From Spirochaetales bacterium (GTDB taxonomy: Bacteria > Spirochaetota > Spirochaetia > DSM-2461), in the NCBI GenBank assembly GCA_003247135.1, contig QKAW01000036.1, positions 1-64,000 of the forward strand: a stretch of 64,000 nucleotides of DNA, written 5' to 3'. Positions 25,169 to 34,759 of this stretch are shown piece after piece (the first letter of the stretch is position 1; every line of letters starts with the position of its first letter). Under the pieces are notes generated by a model. The model saw only the letters and a list, made by a program, of their open reading frames with translations. It had not been told where the DNA came from and did no database searches. Both the position numbers and the translations under genes were made by a program.

Positions 25169-26037
25169 TGATAGATGGATTTATAAAATATCTTACTGAT
25201 GTTAAAGGTATAAGTCAGAATACAGTAAAAGGTTATTATCGGGATATAAAGTCATGGGAAAAATTTCTTGATGGTAACAGTAATGTTACTAGAAATATTA
25301 TTAGAAGTTATCTTGTATTTTTGCAAAAAAAAGGATTGAAGCCATCATCTGTTAATAGAAATTTAAGTGCAATAAGAAGTTATTATAGTTACGAGATTCT
25401 TAATGGAGTTAGGGATGATAATCCCATGAATCAGATAAAATCCCTTAAAGCAGAGAAAAAACTTCCCAATTATCTGTTTTTTAAGGATTTAGAGAAAATT
25501 TTTAGTAAAGAGGGTGATGATTTTTTTACAATACGTGATAAATTAATATTCAAAACCCTTTATAGTACCGGTTGCAGGGTCTCTGAACTTGTTAGTATTA
25601 GATTAGAACAGGTTTGTAATTCTGAAAAAAGAGTCTGTGTTACAGGAAAGGGTGATAAAGATAGGTTTTTGTACTTTACTCCTGATGTTATAGAATTAAT
25701 AAAAATATATATACCATTAAGGAAAAAGACATTTCATAATAACATAGTGACAAATTCACTTTTTTTGGATTATAAAGGTGAAAGTTTAACTACGAGAGGT
25801 GTTTTTTATTTAATTGACAAGAGAATAAAAGAAGCTGGAGTAGATAAAAGTGTAAGTCCACATACTTTTAGGCATACATTCGCAACTCATTTATTAAATG
25901 AAGGTGCAGATATAAGGGTCGTACAGGAGCTACTAGGGCATAAAAGCATTTCAACTACTCAGATATATACACATACTGGTATTGAAAAATTAAGACAAGT
26001 TTATAGAGGGGCACACCCTCACGGAAAAAAGAATTAG
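25165..26037 (+). CDS. Tyrosine recombinase, XerC/XerD type (second copy)
   Basis: A 290-residue recombinase with the same layout as the copy at 22655 and a full catalytic set: R138, K162, H233, R236, H259 and Y268 (STGCRVSE, GKGDKDRF, HTFRHTFATHLL, LLGHKSISTTQIYTH). The two proteins are clearly different in sequence, as expected for a XerC/XerD pair rather than a recent duplication. Together they would act on dif to resolve dimers. Ribosome site AAAGGAGG lies further upstream (about 25147), and ATG 25165 overlaps the dprA stop by 4 nt. hslV follows 9 nt later. Confidence 0.92.
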   Translation: MMIDGFIKYLTDVKGISQNTVKGYYRDIKSWEKFLDGNSNVTRNIIRSYLVFLQKKGLKPSSVNRNLSAIRSYYSYEILNGVRDDNPMNQIKSLKAEKKLPNYLFFKDLEKIFSKEGDDFFTIRDKLIFKTLYSTGCRVSELVSIRLEQVCNSEKRVCVTGKGDKDRFLYFTPDVIELIKIYIPLRKKTFHNNIVTNSLFLDYKGESLTTRGVFYLIDKRIKEAGVDKSVSPHTFRHTFATHLLNEGADIRVVQELLGHKSISTTQIYTHTGIEKLRQVYRGAHPHGKKN

Positions 26038-26046
26038 GGAGAGTTT

Positions 26047-26577
26047 ATGGATATTAGAGGAACTACAATACTTGCAGTAAAAAAAGATGGTGTAATTGCT
26101 ATGGCTGGCGACGGTCAGGTGACCCTTGGAAATGCAACAATGAAAGGTAATGCCAGAAAAGTAAGAAGAATATATAATGGTAAGGTCGTTGTGGGTTTTG
26201 CAGGAGCAACTGCAGATGCATTTACTCTGGAAGAACTTTTTGAGGATCGTTTAAATCAGTATAATGGAGACATAACCAGAGCTGCGGTTGAACTTGCAAA
26301 AGAGTGGCGTACTAATCAGTCCCTAAGAAAACTGGAGGCTATGCTTTTAGTGGCGGATAAAGAAAAAATCTATCTTCTTAGTGGAAATGGAGATGTTATA
26401 GAACCGGAAAAAGGGGCAATTGCAATAGGAAGTGGAGGAAATTTCGCCTATGCAGCAGCTTTGGCATACCTGGATGATTCAGATTTAACAGCAGGGGAGA
26501 TAGCACGAAGATCTCTGTTAATTGCTGGTGATATTTGTATTTATACAAATAAAAATATAATACTAGAGGAAGTTTAA
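26047..26577 (+). CDS. hslV: ATP-dependent protease subunit HslV
   Basis: A 176-residue proteasome-type threonine protease forming a double hexamer with HslU. The N-terminus reads [16 protein letters not shown]; by alignment with E. coli (MTTIVSV) the catalytic Thr is residue 6, so a five-residue propeptide must be removed. [10 protein letters not shown] and [16 protein letters not shown] follow, as in the family. Ribosome site GGGAGAG precedes ATG 26047. The stop TAA abuts the hslU ATG. Function: degradation of misfolded and regulatory proteins in the cytoplasm. Confidence 0.97.
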   Translation: MDIRGTTILAVKKDGVIAMAGDGQVTLGNATMKGNARKVRRIYNGKVVVGFAGATADAFTLEELFEDRLNQYNGDITRAAVELAKEWRTNQSLRKLEAMLLVADKEKIYLLSGNGDVIEPEKGAIAIGSGGNFAYAAALAYLDDSDLTAGEIARRSLLIAGDICIYTNKNIILEEV

Positions 26578-27963
26578 ATGAAGTTAAGCATGGAAGATAG
26601 TACTCCAAAATCTATAGTTAATGAACTTGATAAATATATTGTTGGTCAAGATAGAGCAAAAAAAATAGTAGCAATAGCGCTTAGAAACAGAATGAGAAGA
26701 GCCTTGCTTAATGAAGATATTAGAAATGAAGTTGCACCTAAAAATATAATAATGATTGGGCCTACAGGGGTTGGAAAAACAGAGATTGCCAGAAGATTAT
26801 CAAAGCTGGCCAAGGCACCTTTTATTAAGGTTGAAGCTACGAAATTTACAGAGGTAGGTTATGTAGGTCGGGATGTTGAGTCTATGGTTAGAGATTTAAT
26901 GGCTTCTGCTGTCTCTATGGTAAAAAATGAGATGCAGGAAGGAATAGAAGAGGATGCACAAAACAGAACAGAGGAAATTCTGCTTGATTATCTTTTACCG
27001 GGATTAAGTGACAGCAAAAAAGATAAACAAACCTCTCCTGATGATAAAATAATAGTTGTTGATAATGAGGGTCATGCTTCCCAAAGTTCAACAAGGGAAA
27101 AATTCAGGCAAATGCTGCGAGAGGGTCGGTTGGAAGAGAAGGAGATTGAAATAGCAGTAACAAAATCTTCTACCTTCGAAATTCTTGGTGGTGGTGAATT
27201 TCAAAATATGGAGATGAATATTGGTGCAATTACAGGAATGCTTTCTCCAGGGGGTAACAAAAAAAAGAGAATTGTTACAGTTAAACAAGCTAGAGAAATT
27301 ATTTTAGCAGAACAAAAGGATAAATTGATTGATACAGATAACGCTGTAGATATTGCTCGAAATAGAGTTCAGGATATGGGTATTATATTTATTGATGAAA
27401 TTGATAAGATTGCGTCAAAAAATAGTATGGGTGGTGGCCATGATGTTTCCCGACAAGGTGTTCAGAGAGATATTCTACCTATAGTTGAAGGATCAAAAGT
27501 AAATACTAAACATGGTATCGTAGACACAACTCATATTCTCTTTATTGCAGCGGGTGCATTTACAATGAGTAAACCATCAGACTTAATACCGGAACTTCAG
27601 GGTCGATTCCCTTTGAGAGTAGAACTGCAAGATTTAGATGCAAAGGCATTTGAAGCAATTTTAACAAAACCAAAAGCTGCTTTAATCACTCAGTATAAAG
27701 AGTTATTAAAAACAGAGGATGTTGAATTGTCATTTACTGATGATGCAATAAAAAGAATTGCTAAAATAGCAGAAGATGTAAATAATAAAACAGAGAATAT
27801 TGGTGCAAGACGTCTACATACAATAATGGAACATCTTCTGGAGGATATTTCTTTTAATGCTCCTGATAAAAAAGGTGATAAAATAGAAATTACAGTTGAA
27901 TTTGTAGATGAAAGATTAAAAGATCTCTCTGAAGACAGGGATTTAAGTAGATATATTTTATAA
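26578..27963 (+). CDS. hslU: ATP-dependent protease ATPase subunit HslU
   Basis: A 461-residue AAA+ unfoldase that feeds HslV. Walker A GPTGVGKT is at 61-68, the pore loop is GYVG (in EVGYVGRDVES), the intermediate I-domain runs from about 110 to 230, Walker B is IIFIDEIDKIA, and sensor and arginine-finger regions PELQGRFPLRVEL and IGARRLHT are present. The C-terminus ends RDLSRYIL, the tail that inserts into HslV. ATG 26578 follows the hslV stop without a gap; AGAGGAAG is the ribosome site. Confidence 0.97.
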   Translation: MKLSMEDSTPKSIVNELDKYIVGQDRAKKIVAIALRNRMRRALLNEDIRNEVAPKNIIMIGPTGVGKTEIARRLSKLAKAPFIKVEATKFTEVGYVGRDVESMVRDLMASAVSMVKNEMQEGIEEDAQNRTEEILLDYLLPGLSDSKKDKQTSPDDKIIVVDNEGHASQSSTREKFRQMLREGRLEEKEIEIAVTKSSTFEILGGGEFQNMEMNIGAITGMLSPGGNKKKRIVTVKQAREIILAEQKDKLIDTDNAVDIARNRVQDMGIIFIDEIDKIASKNSMGGGHDVSRQGVQRDILPIVEGSKVNTKHGIVDTTHILFIAAGAFTMSKPSDLIPELQGRFPLRVELQDLDAKAFEAILTKPKAALITQYKELLKTEDVELSFTDDAIKRIAKIAEDVNNKTENIGARRLHTIMEHLLEDISFNAPDKKGDKIEITVEFVDERLKDLSEDRDLSRYIL

Positions 27964-27970
27964 TAATATC

Positions 27971-27997
27971 TAATAAAAAAGTTAATACTACCGAAAA
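27971..27997 (+). promoter_or_regulatory. Weak sigma-28-like element before flgB
   Basis: ACCGAAAA (27990-27997) matches six of eight bases of the GCCGATAA consensus; the -35 region (TAATAAAA, 27971-27978, 11-nt spacer) is poor. The flagellar genes could equally be transcribed from upstream. Confidence 0.25.
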
Positions 27998-28020
27998 TAT
28001 TGGTAAATACCGGAGGTTAT

Positions 28021-28437
28021 ATGTTTGAAAATACATCATTTGGAAAGAGTCTGGATATATTAAAAAGAACTATGGATGTTTCTTTATTAAGAAGAGAGGT
28101 AATTGCTAATAATATTGCAAATGCGGAGACTCCAAATTTTAAACGAACAGATGTTACTTTTGAAGCATCATTAACAAAGGCATTAAATAGTGAAAAAGGT
28201 AAACCTTTTGAGATGAAGCTTACAAGAGATAAACATATTACCAACGATAAACCAGTTGATTACAAAACCATAATGCCAAGAAGAGTTTTAGATTACACTA
28301 CACAGGCAGATAGTAACGGTAATAATGTGGACATAGAGAAAGAGATGATGGATGTTGTTAAGAATCAGATGAGATATCAACTTTTAACACAGTCAGTTAG
28401 TAAAGAATTTCAGACTATTAATAAAGTGATTAGTTAA
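28021..28437 (+). CDS. flgB: Flagellar basal-body rod protein FlgB
   Basis: A 138-residue proximal rod protein of the periplasmic flagellum, exported by the flagellar type III system. The start ATG 28021 gives MFENTSFGKSLDIL and has CCGGAGG 5 nt before it; the in-frame TTG at 28000 is unlikely. The rod-protein N-terminal motif is RREVIANNIANAETPNFKR (about 25-43), and the C-terminal heptad helix VDIEKEMMDVVKNQMRYQLL is present. It is the first gene of the flagellar block, 57 nt after hslU, in the same order as in Borrelia. Confidence 0.95.
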   Translation: MFENTSFGKSLDILKRTMDVSLLRREVIANNIANAETPNFKRTDVTFEASLTKALNSEKGKPFEMKLTRDKHITNDKPVDYKTIMPRRVLDYTTQADSNGNNVDIEKEMMDVVKNQMRYQLLTQSVSKEFQTINKVIS

Positions 28438-28447
28438 GGAGTAAAAA

Positions 28448-28906
28448 ATGGGAATGTTTAGTTCAATAAATACTGCTGCTTCAGGTTTAACAGCTCAACG
28501 ATTAAGACTGGATGTAATTTCAGATAATATTGCTAATGCAGATACAACAAGAACTGCAGATGGTGGACCATATAGAAGAAGTAGAGTTGTTTTAAAGGGA
28601 AAAGTAGACCAACCTTACTGGAATAGTCCATTTCAGCCAGCTGACCTTGATAATGGTGTGGGAAAAGGTGTAAAAGTTGAGAAAATTGAAAAAGATATGG
28701 ATTCAGAACTTCGACTTGTTTGGGATCCAACACATCCAGATGCTATAAAAGTTGGTCCACAAAAGGGTTATGTAGAGTATCCCAATGTAAACACAGTTAC
28801 CGAGATGGTTGATATGATCTCTGCATCAAGAGCTTACGAAGCAAATGTTTCAGTAATTGAAGGGACAAAAGCTATGTTTACAAAAGCCCTAGAAATTGGG
28901 AGGTAG
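28448..28906 (+). CDS. flgC: Flagellar basal-body rod protein FlgC
   Basis: A 152-residue rod protein. The N-terminal motif FSSINTAASGLTAQRLRLDVISDNIANADTTRT (about 4-36) and the C-terminal TEMVDMISASRAYEANVSVIEGTKAMFTKALEI helix are typical of FlgC. It stacks on FlgB in the proximal rod. AAGGAG lies 5 nt upstream of ATG 28448, and fliE follows 7 nt after the stop. Confidence 0.97.
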   Translation: MGMFSSINTAASGLTAQRLRLDVISDNIANADTTRTADGGPYRRSRVVLKGKVDQPYWNSPFQPADLDNGVGKGVKVEKIEKDMDSELRLVWDPTHPDAIKVGPQKGYVEYPNVNTVTEMVDMISASRAYEANVSVIEGTKAMFTKALEIGR

Positions 28907-28913
28907 ATAAAAT

Positions 28914-29255
28914 ATGAGTATATTGGATACATTAAGCAGCAATCAGGTAACAGGCAACCAGGTTGAAGTTAAAAGAACAAATCCTTTACATATCGGTTTA
29001 AATGGGGAAAAGGCACCCCTTGATAAAAGTAAAGGAATTAGTTTTGAAGAGATGCTAATGGAAGCAATTAAGGGAGTTAACAGTGATCAGATGGAGTCTA
29101 CATCTTTAATGGAACAGATGGTAACTGATCCAGATTCAGTGGACACTCATGATTTAACAATAGCAATGGCAAAGGCGGATATGTCTCTTAATGTAACAAA
29201 GGCAGTTATAGATAGAGCTGTAAAAGCATATAAAGAGATAACATCTTTAAGATAA
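28914..29255 (+). CDS. fliE: Flagellar hook-basal body complex protein FliE
   Basis: A 113-residue protein that joins the MS ring to the rod. The C-terminal half contains ISFEEMLMEAIKGVNSDQ, then DPDSVDTHDLTIAMAKADMSLNVTKAVIDRAVKAYKEI, the highly conserved FliE end. The first 35 residues are variable. It is encoded between flgC and fliF, the standard order. A ribosome site GGGAGG occurs 10-15 nt upstream. Confidence 0.93.
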   Translation: MSILDTLSSNQVTGNQVEVKRTNPLHIGLNGEKAPLDKSKGISFEEMLMEAIKGVNSDQMESTSLMEQMVTDPDSVDTHDLTIAMAKADMSLNVTKAVIDRAVKAYKEITSLR

Positions 29256-29292
29256 AAAATTAAAAAAGTTTCTTTTTGGGAGGGGAGTAACA

Positions 29293-30996
29293 ATGGATTT
29301 TATAAAACAGATATTATCCAAGGTCACGGGTCTTTGGAGTAAGTGGTCTTTAGTTCAAAAAATTATTCTTATAGCGATCATTTTAGTGGTTATTTTCGCT
29401 TTTTCAGCAGTAGTAAGTGTAAATTCCGGACCATCTGCAATAGTTTTATATCCAGGTTTAACTGAAGAGCAATCAGAAGAGTTAAAATTTACTCTCCGTA
29501 GCATGAATCAACCCTTCTCCCAGTCATCTGATGGAAGCGTTATGGTTGAAAACGATTATATTGCTAAAAAAATCAGGACCCAGTTAGTAGCTACAAATTC
29601 CGTTCCAGGAGGAGTTTCCGGATTTGATATGTTGGGAACACCCAGCTTTACAGAGACACAATGGGATAAGGAACAGAAATTAAGACAGGCAGTTACTAAA
29701 CAACTGGAATATCATATTGAAACACTAGATAGTATTGACGATGCATCAGTTACAATAGTTATACCTCCAGAAGAGTTATTTAAAGAGAATCAGAAACCTA
29801 ATACAGTATCAGTATCAATTAGAGCAAAACATGGTTCAACATTTACAACTGATCGTAAGCAGATTGAGGGTGTTGAAAGATTAATCATGACCTCAGTTGT
29901 TAATTTAAAGAAAGAGAACATTACAATAGTTGATAGATCAACTGGAAAAATTCTCAATGTATCCGATGAAGACATGGCTGAATTCGATAGATTAGCTCTT
30001 GGAAATAAAGAGATGGATCAGAAAGCTAAATTCGAGCAGAAATATAAAGAAGCAATTATTACTGGTTTATCAGAGGTTTTTTCAAAAAACAGGGTTGCTT
30101 TAATTAATCTGGATGTTACTTTAAATACAGATATAGTAGAAATAGCCAAAGAAGAACATACTCCAATTATAATGGTAAAGGATAACCCGGCAACCGGTTA
30201 CTCTGAGGAGGTTAACCAGGAGTCTATTGAGGTTTCCAGACAGATTAATAAAACTGAATTTCAGGGATCAGGATTTACTCCTGAGGGCCCAGCTGGAGCT
30301 GAGGGGCAGACTCCTCCACAGTATCAGGAACTTGATACAATGGCAGGGACATATAATCAGACTAATGAAATAATTAATAAAGAGATAAACACAGTTAATA
30401 CAAGACAAATTAAGAGTCAATGGAAGAAAGAGAGAACTTCGGTTGCTGTAAATATTGATGGTCGTTGGGAAAAACAGTACGATAAAGATGGAAATGTTTT
30501 AATGGAAAATGGTCAGATAGTAAGAAAATTTATTCCATTAAGTAAAGAGGATATTTTAGCAGCAGAAGCACTAATAAAACATGCTATAAATTATGACATT
30601 CAGAATGGTGACTCGGTAACAGTTCAGGCAATACAGTTTGATAGAACTAAAGAGTTTGAAGCTGAAGATAAAGTTGAGAGAGACCTGCAAAACAAAAAGA
30701 AAATAATCTTGTTCTCTGCAATTGGTTTTGTAATGATCTTTGTAATTTTCATTATTATGAGGATGGTTTCTAAAGAGCTTGAAAGAAGACGTCGATTAAA
30801 AGAAGAAGAGATGGCACGACAACATCAGGCTATGAGGGAAGCAGCATTAAGAAGTGCTGAAGAAGACGGTATGGAAGTTGAAATGTCTGTAGAGGACAGA
30901 GCTCGACTGGAAATGCAGGAACATGCTTTAAATATAGCTCGGGAACACCCTGAAGATGTTGCACAATTAATTAGAACCTGGTTATCAGAGGAGTAG
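29293..30996 (+). CDS. fliF: Flagellar MS-ring protein FliF
   Basis: A 567-residue inner-membrane protein that forms the MS ring. There are two membrane segments, about 23-43 (IILIAIILVVIFAFSAVV) and about 471-493 (IILFSAIGFVMIFVIFIIM). Between them lie ring-building motifs with ASVTIVIPPEELF, and a Gln/Pro/Gly-rich insert near 330-350. The cytoplasmic C-terminus (EHPEDVAQLIRTWLSEE) is the FliG-binding tail. A very strong ribosome site (GGGAGGGGAG) precedes ATG 29293. Confidence 0.97.
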   Translation: MDFIKQILSKVTGLWSKWSLVQKIILIAIILVVIFAFSAVVSVNSGPSAIVLYPGLTEEQSEELKFTLRSMNQPFSQSSDGSVMVENDYIAKKIRTQLVATNSVPGGVSGFDMLGTPSFTETQWDKEQKLRQAVTKQLEYHIETLDSIDDASVTIVIPPEELFKENQKPNTVSVSIRAKHGSTFTTDRKQIEGVERLIMTSVVNLKKENITIVDRSTGKILNVSDEDMAEFDRLALGNKEMDQKAKFEQKYKEAIITGLSEVFSKNRVALINLDVTLNTDIVEIAKEEHTPIIMVKDNPATGYSEEVNQESIEVSRQINKTEFQGSGFTPEGPAGAEGQTPPQYQELDTMAGTYNQTNEIINKEINTVNTRQIKSQWKKERTSVAVNIDGRWEKQYDKDGNVLMENGQIVRKFIPLSKEDILAAEALIKHAINYDIQNGDSVTVQAIQFDRTKEFEAEDKVERDLQNKKKIILFSAIGFVMIFVIFIIMRMVSKELERRRRLKEEEMARQHQAMREAALRSAEEDGMEVEMSVEDRARLEMQEHALNIAREHPEDVAQLIRTWLSEE

Positions 30997-31003
30997 AGAA
31001 TAG

Positions 31004-32029
31004 ATGGCAAAGAAAAAACAGACCCACAAAGAGGATTTAACCGGAAGACAAAAAGCTGCAATTTTCCTTGTTACTCTAGGTTCTGAAATCTCTTCAGAAA
31101 TTTTTAAGCATCTTAGGGAAGATGAAATTGAAATATTAACATTTGAAATAGCTCGTCTGGAAAATATAGATTCTGAACAAAGGGATGAAGTTCTTGCAGA
31201 ATTTCAGGAACTAATGATAGCCCAGGACTTTATTTCTAATGGTGGTATCGATTACGCGAGAGAGTTACTGGAAAAGTCCCTTGGTAATCAGAAAGCTGTT
31301 GATATTATTAACAGACTAACATCATCATTACAAACCAGACCTTTTGATTTTATTAGAAGAACTGACCCTGCACATTTATTAAACTTTATACAGCAGGAGC
31401 ATCCACAAACAATAGCTTTAATCTTAGCATATCTTGAACCGGCAAAAGCTTCTGTTATATTAAGTCAGCTTCCTGCGGAGAAACAGTCGGATGTTGCTAG
31501 AAGAATTGCGACAATGCAACGGACATCTCCAGAAATATTAAGAGAAGTTGAGAGGGTTCTGGAGAAAAAACTCTCATCAGTATCCCAGGAAGACTATACC
31601 TCTGCAGGTGGAGTTGAAAGTATTGTTGAAATTCTTAACCTTGTTGATAGAACTACAGAGAAGTCAATTATTGAAGTCCTTGAGGAAGACGATCCGGAAC
31701 TTGCAGAAGAGATTAAGAAGAGAATGTTTGTATTCGAGGATATTGTTATGCTTGATGACAAATCTATTCAGAAAATCATGCGTGAAGTTGATACATCGGA
31801 ATTATCCAAGGCCCTTAAAGGTGTTGATGGTGATGTACAGGATAAAATATATAGAAATATGAGTAAAAGAGCTGCTGCTCTTCTAAAAGAAGATATGGAA
31901 TATATGGGGCCAACAAGAAGAAAAGATGTTGAAGATGCTCAGCAAAAAATAGTTTCTATTATTAGAAAACTTGAAGAGCAGGGTGAAGTTATTATTGCTA
32001 GAAGCGGCGAAGAAGATATTCTTGTTTAG
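31004..32029 (+). CDS. fliG: Flagellar motor switch protein FliG
   Basis: A 341-residue rotor protein that contacts FliF, FliM and the stator MotA. The N-terminal domain starts with LTGRQKAAIFLVTLGSEISS, the middle domain carries EHPQTIALILAYLEPAKA (about 131-148), and the C-terminal torque domain has FVFEDIVMLDDKSIQKIMREVD with its charged helix. Spirochaetes usually have two fliG genes; the copy between fliF and fliH is the essential FliG2 type in Borrelia (known from that genus). It begins 7 nt after the fliF stop. Confidence 0.97.
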   Translation: MAKKKQTHKEDLTGRQKAAIFLVTLGSEISSEIFKHLREDEIEILTFEIARLENIDSEQRDEVLAEFQELMIAQDFISNGGIDYARELLEKSLGNQKAVDIINRLTSSLQTRPFDFIRRTDPAHLLNFIQQEHPQTIALILAYLEPAKASVILSQLPAEKQSDVARRIATMQRTSPEILREVERVLEKKLSSVSQEDYTSAGGVESIVEILNLVDRTTEKSIIEVLEEDDPELAEEIKKRMFVFEDIVMLDDKSIQKIMREVDTSELSKALKGVDGDVQDKIYRNMSKRAAALLKEDMEYMGPTRRKDVEDAQQKIVSIIRKLEEQGEVIIARSGEEDILV

Positions 32030-32041
32030 GGGAGTTAATTA

Positions 32042-32989
32042 ATGGCAAAAAATGTCTTTAGACCAATGGAAATTACAAACATCGTTAAGAAAGTCGAAAT
32101 TGCGGCTCCTGTATTTGAAGTAATCGAGGAAGTTGAAGAATTAGACGATTTTGATGATGTGGAAGAGTACACTGGGCCAACAGCCGATGATTTGAGAAGG
32201 GAAGCTGAAGAGTTTAAAATGCAGTGGGAGGAAGAGAAGAATTTCTTAATATCTCAAAGCGAAAATGAAGCAAACCAGATAAAAGAGAGAGCACAGGAAT
32301 CCAGTGCAAGAATGGCACAAATAACAGTGGAGAATGCTCAGATTGAGGCAAATAAATTAACCGATGAAGCTACAAGAACATTAAATGAAGCAAGAGATGA
32401 AGCAGAAAGGATTATAGAAGATGCCAAGGCTGAAAGAGAGAGAATAAAATCTGAGGCCTATCAGGAAGGTGTTAGACAGGGGCATGAAGAAGGTTACGAA
32501 AGTGGTAAAGATGAAGTTGAGAGACTTGTAGCCAGAATTCACAAAATTCTAAATGCAGCCATAGATAAACGTAGAGAGATTATTATGGAAGCTGAAAACC
32601 AGATGGTAGAGCTTGTATTGTTAATCTCCAAAAAAGTTGTAAAAGTTATATCAGAAGAACAAAAAAATGTTGTTCTCAGTAATGTTGTACAAGCATTAAG
32701 AAAGATGAAAAGTCGAGGAGAGGTTGAAATTAAGGTAAACCTATCTGATGTTGCTTTAACCACTGAACATATAAAAGATTTTATGGAGATGATCGAAAGT
32801 GTCTCTGCAATCACAGTATTGGAAGACTCAACTATTGAGAAGGGTGGATGTATAATTGAAACCAATCTTGGAAGAATTGATGCACGTATATCAAGTCAGT
32901 TAAGAGAAATTGAAGATAGAATCAGGGATCTTATGCCTATAAAAGCTGATTTAGAGAAAAAGAGGTTAGGGGAATTTGGAAATATTTGA
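32042..32989 (+). CDS. fliH: Flagellar assembly protein FliH
   Basis: A 315-residue soluble protein that binds the ATPase FliI and links it to the C ring and FliN. The middle (about 55-155) is a long acidic coiled coil made of repeats such as ENEANQIKERAQESSARMAQ and DEARDEAERIIEDAKAERER. The C-terminal V-type ATPase E-like domain contains GYESGKDEVERLVARIHKIL, MVELVLLISKKVVKVI and GGCIIETNLGRIDARI. It overlaps the fliI start by 14 nt. The coiled coil is longer than in enteric FliH, as is usual in spirochaetes. Confidence 0.92.
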   Translation: MAKNVFRPMEITNIVKKVEIAAPVFEVIEEVEELDDFDDVEEYTGPTADDLRREAEEFKMQWEEEKNFLISQSENEANQIKERAQESSARMAQITVENAQIEANKLTDEATRTLNEARDEAERIIEDAKAERERIKSEAYQEGVRQGHEEGYESGKDEVERLVARIHKILNAAIDKRREIIMEAENQMVELVLLISKKVVKVISEEQKNVVLSNVVQALRKMKSRGEVEIKVNLSDVALTTEHIKDFMEMIESVSAITVLEDSTIEKGGCIIETNLGRIDARISSQLREIEDRIRDLMPIKADLEKKRLGEFGNI

Positions 32990-34319
32990 TAAATACTTTT
33001 CAACACTTAATAGACTCGAACCAGTTAAATTTACAGGTAGTGTAATTGGTATACATGGAATTCTTATTGAGAGTAACGGGCCTCAGGCTGTAATAGGTGA
33101 ACTGTGTTACATAACTTTAGGTGATCAGCAGTCTCTGGATCAAGCCGACAGATTGTGGTGTGAAGTTGTTGCTTTAAAGGGTACAAAAGTTCAACTAATG
33201 CCTTTTGGGGAGATGGATGGAGTAAAAATCGGTTCTCTTGTAACTGCCAGTGGAGAGACTCTCCATGTTAATGTATCAAATGATATGTTAGGCCGGGTTC
33301 TTGACGGATTGGGTAGACCAGCAGATGGTAAAGGTGCAATTGTCTCCACCCATAGATATCCGGCTATGAATAGACCTCCTGATGCTATGACAAGAAAAAG
33401 AATTGAAGACAGAGTCGTAACTGGGGTTAAATCTATTGACGGTCTTATTCCAATTGGAAAGGGGCAGAGGGTTGGTATTTTTGCAGGCTCAGGAGTTGGA
33501 AAATCTACATTAATGGGAATGATCGCAAGAAATACTGATGCAGATATTAATGTTATTGCTTTAATAGGTGAAAGAGGACGGGAAGTTCGTGAATTCCTTG
33601 AAAATGATCTTGGAGAAGAAGGGTTAAAAAGGTCTGTAATAATTGTTGCAACTGGAGATTCTCCCCCTTTAGCCAGATTAAAAGGAGCCTTTGTTGCAAC
33701 AGCTGTCGCTGAATTCTTTAGAGATCAGGGAAAAAATGTAATGTTACTATTCGATTCAGTTACTCGATTTGCAATGGCTCAAAGAGAAATTGGTTTATCA
33801 ACAGGTGAACCTCCAGCTACAAGGGGTTATACTCCTTCAGTTTTTACAATGCTTCCAAAACTTCTTGAAAGAGCAGGAACAAGTGATAAAGGATCAATAA
33901 CCGGTTTTTATACTATACTTGTTGAAGGTGATGATATGGATGAGCCAATAGCAGATGCTGTTAGAGGTATTTTGGACGGTCATATTGTACTAAGCAGGGA
34001 TTTAGCCCATAAATTTCACTATCCGGCCATAGATGTATTACAGTCTGTGTCTCGACTAACAAATAAAATAGCCAGTAAACCTCTGCAACAAAATATAGGG
34101 TATATCAGAAAAATGCTAGCCCTATATAAAGATAAAGAGGATTTAATAAATATCGGAGCCTATATAAAAGGATCGAACCCGGAAATAGATGAAGCAATAG
34201 AAAAAATTCCATATATAAATAACTTTCTCAGACAGGATATAGATGAGGGAGTCTCAATAAATGAGACACTTAATGAGCAGGGTTCCATTTCTGGTCATAA
34301 TTTTGATGGTGAAGCTTAA
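32976..34319 (+). CDS. fliI: Flagellar export ATPase FliI
   Basis: A 447-residue F1-beta-like ATPase that energises flagellar type III export. Walker A is GSGVGKST (about 171-178), followed by ALIGERGREVREF, Walker B VMLLFDSVTRFAMAQREI and GEPPATRGYTPSVF, all typical. The start is TTG 32976, giving LEIFDKYFSTL, behind TTAGGGGA. The last residues overlap the fliJ ATG by 1 nt. Confidence 0.97.
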   Translation: MEIFDKYFSTLNRLEPVKFTGSVIGIHGILIESNGPQAVIGELCYITLGDQQSLDQADRLWCEVVALKGTKVQLMPFGEMDGVKIGSLVTASGETLHVNVSNDMLGRVLDGLGRPADGKGAIVSTHRYPAMNRPPDAMTRKRIEDRVVTGVKSIDGLIPIGKGQRVGIFAGSGVGKSTLMGMIARNTDADINVIALIGERGREVREFLENDLGEEGLKRSVIIVATGDSPPLARLKGAFVATAVAEFFRDQGKNVMLLFDSVTRFAMAQREIGLSTGEPPATRGYTPSVFTMLPKLLERAGTSDKGSITGFYTILVEGDDMDEPIADAVRGILDGHIVLSRDLAHKFHYPAIDVLQSVSRLTNKIASKPLQQNIGYIRKMLALYKDKEDLINIGAYIKGSNPEIDEAIEKIPYINNFLRQDIDEGVSINETLNEQGSISGHNFDGEA

Positions 34320-34759
34320 TGAAAAAGTACAATTTTAATCTGGAAACAGTTTTATCAGTTAGAAGCAACCTGGAAAAACTCTGGGAAGCTAAACTGGGAA
34401 GAGCAAATAGTGAATGCCAGATAGTTCAAAACAGAATTGATCTCTTAAATAAGAAGCTGGATGAATCAAAATCAGGGGAAATAAATGTTCATACTCTACA
34501 GGTTAAACTTCAGTATGAAGAGAGATTAAAGTATGAAATAACTAAAGAGAGAAATCTTTTAGCTCTTAAAGAGAAAGAGAGAGATGAAATAAAAGAGACA
34601 TATCTTGAAAAATCTATTGATAGAAAGATAATTGATAAATTAAAGGATAAGTCCTTAAGTAAATATAAAAAAGAGTTAATTAAAGATGAAAATCTCACAA
34701 TAGACGAAATGAATAATTCAACAAAAATTAGGGAAGCAATTTTAGGAGGAACAGTATAA
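34319..34759 (+). CDS. fliJ: Flagellar export chaperone FliJ
   Basis: A 146-residue, almost entirely coiled-coil, highly charged protein. Size, coiled-coil character and position directly after fliI identify FliJ, the central stalk-like partner of the export ATPase. It corresponds to the gene named flbA in Borrelia. The N-terminus KYNFNLETVLSVRSNLEKLWEAKLG fits the family. It overlaps fliI and flbB by 1 nt on each side. Confidence 0.85.
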   Translation: MKKYNFNLETVLSVRSNLEKLWEAKLGRANSECQIVQNRIDLLNKKLDESKSGEINVHTLQVKLQYEERLKYEITKERNLLALKEKERDEIKETYLEKSIDRKIIDKLKDKSLSKYKKELIKDENLTIDEMNNSTKIREAILGGTV

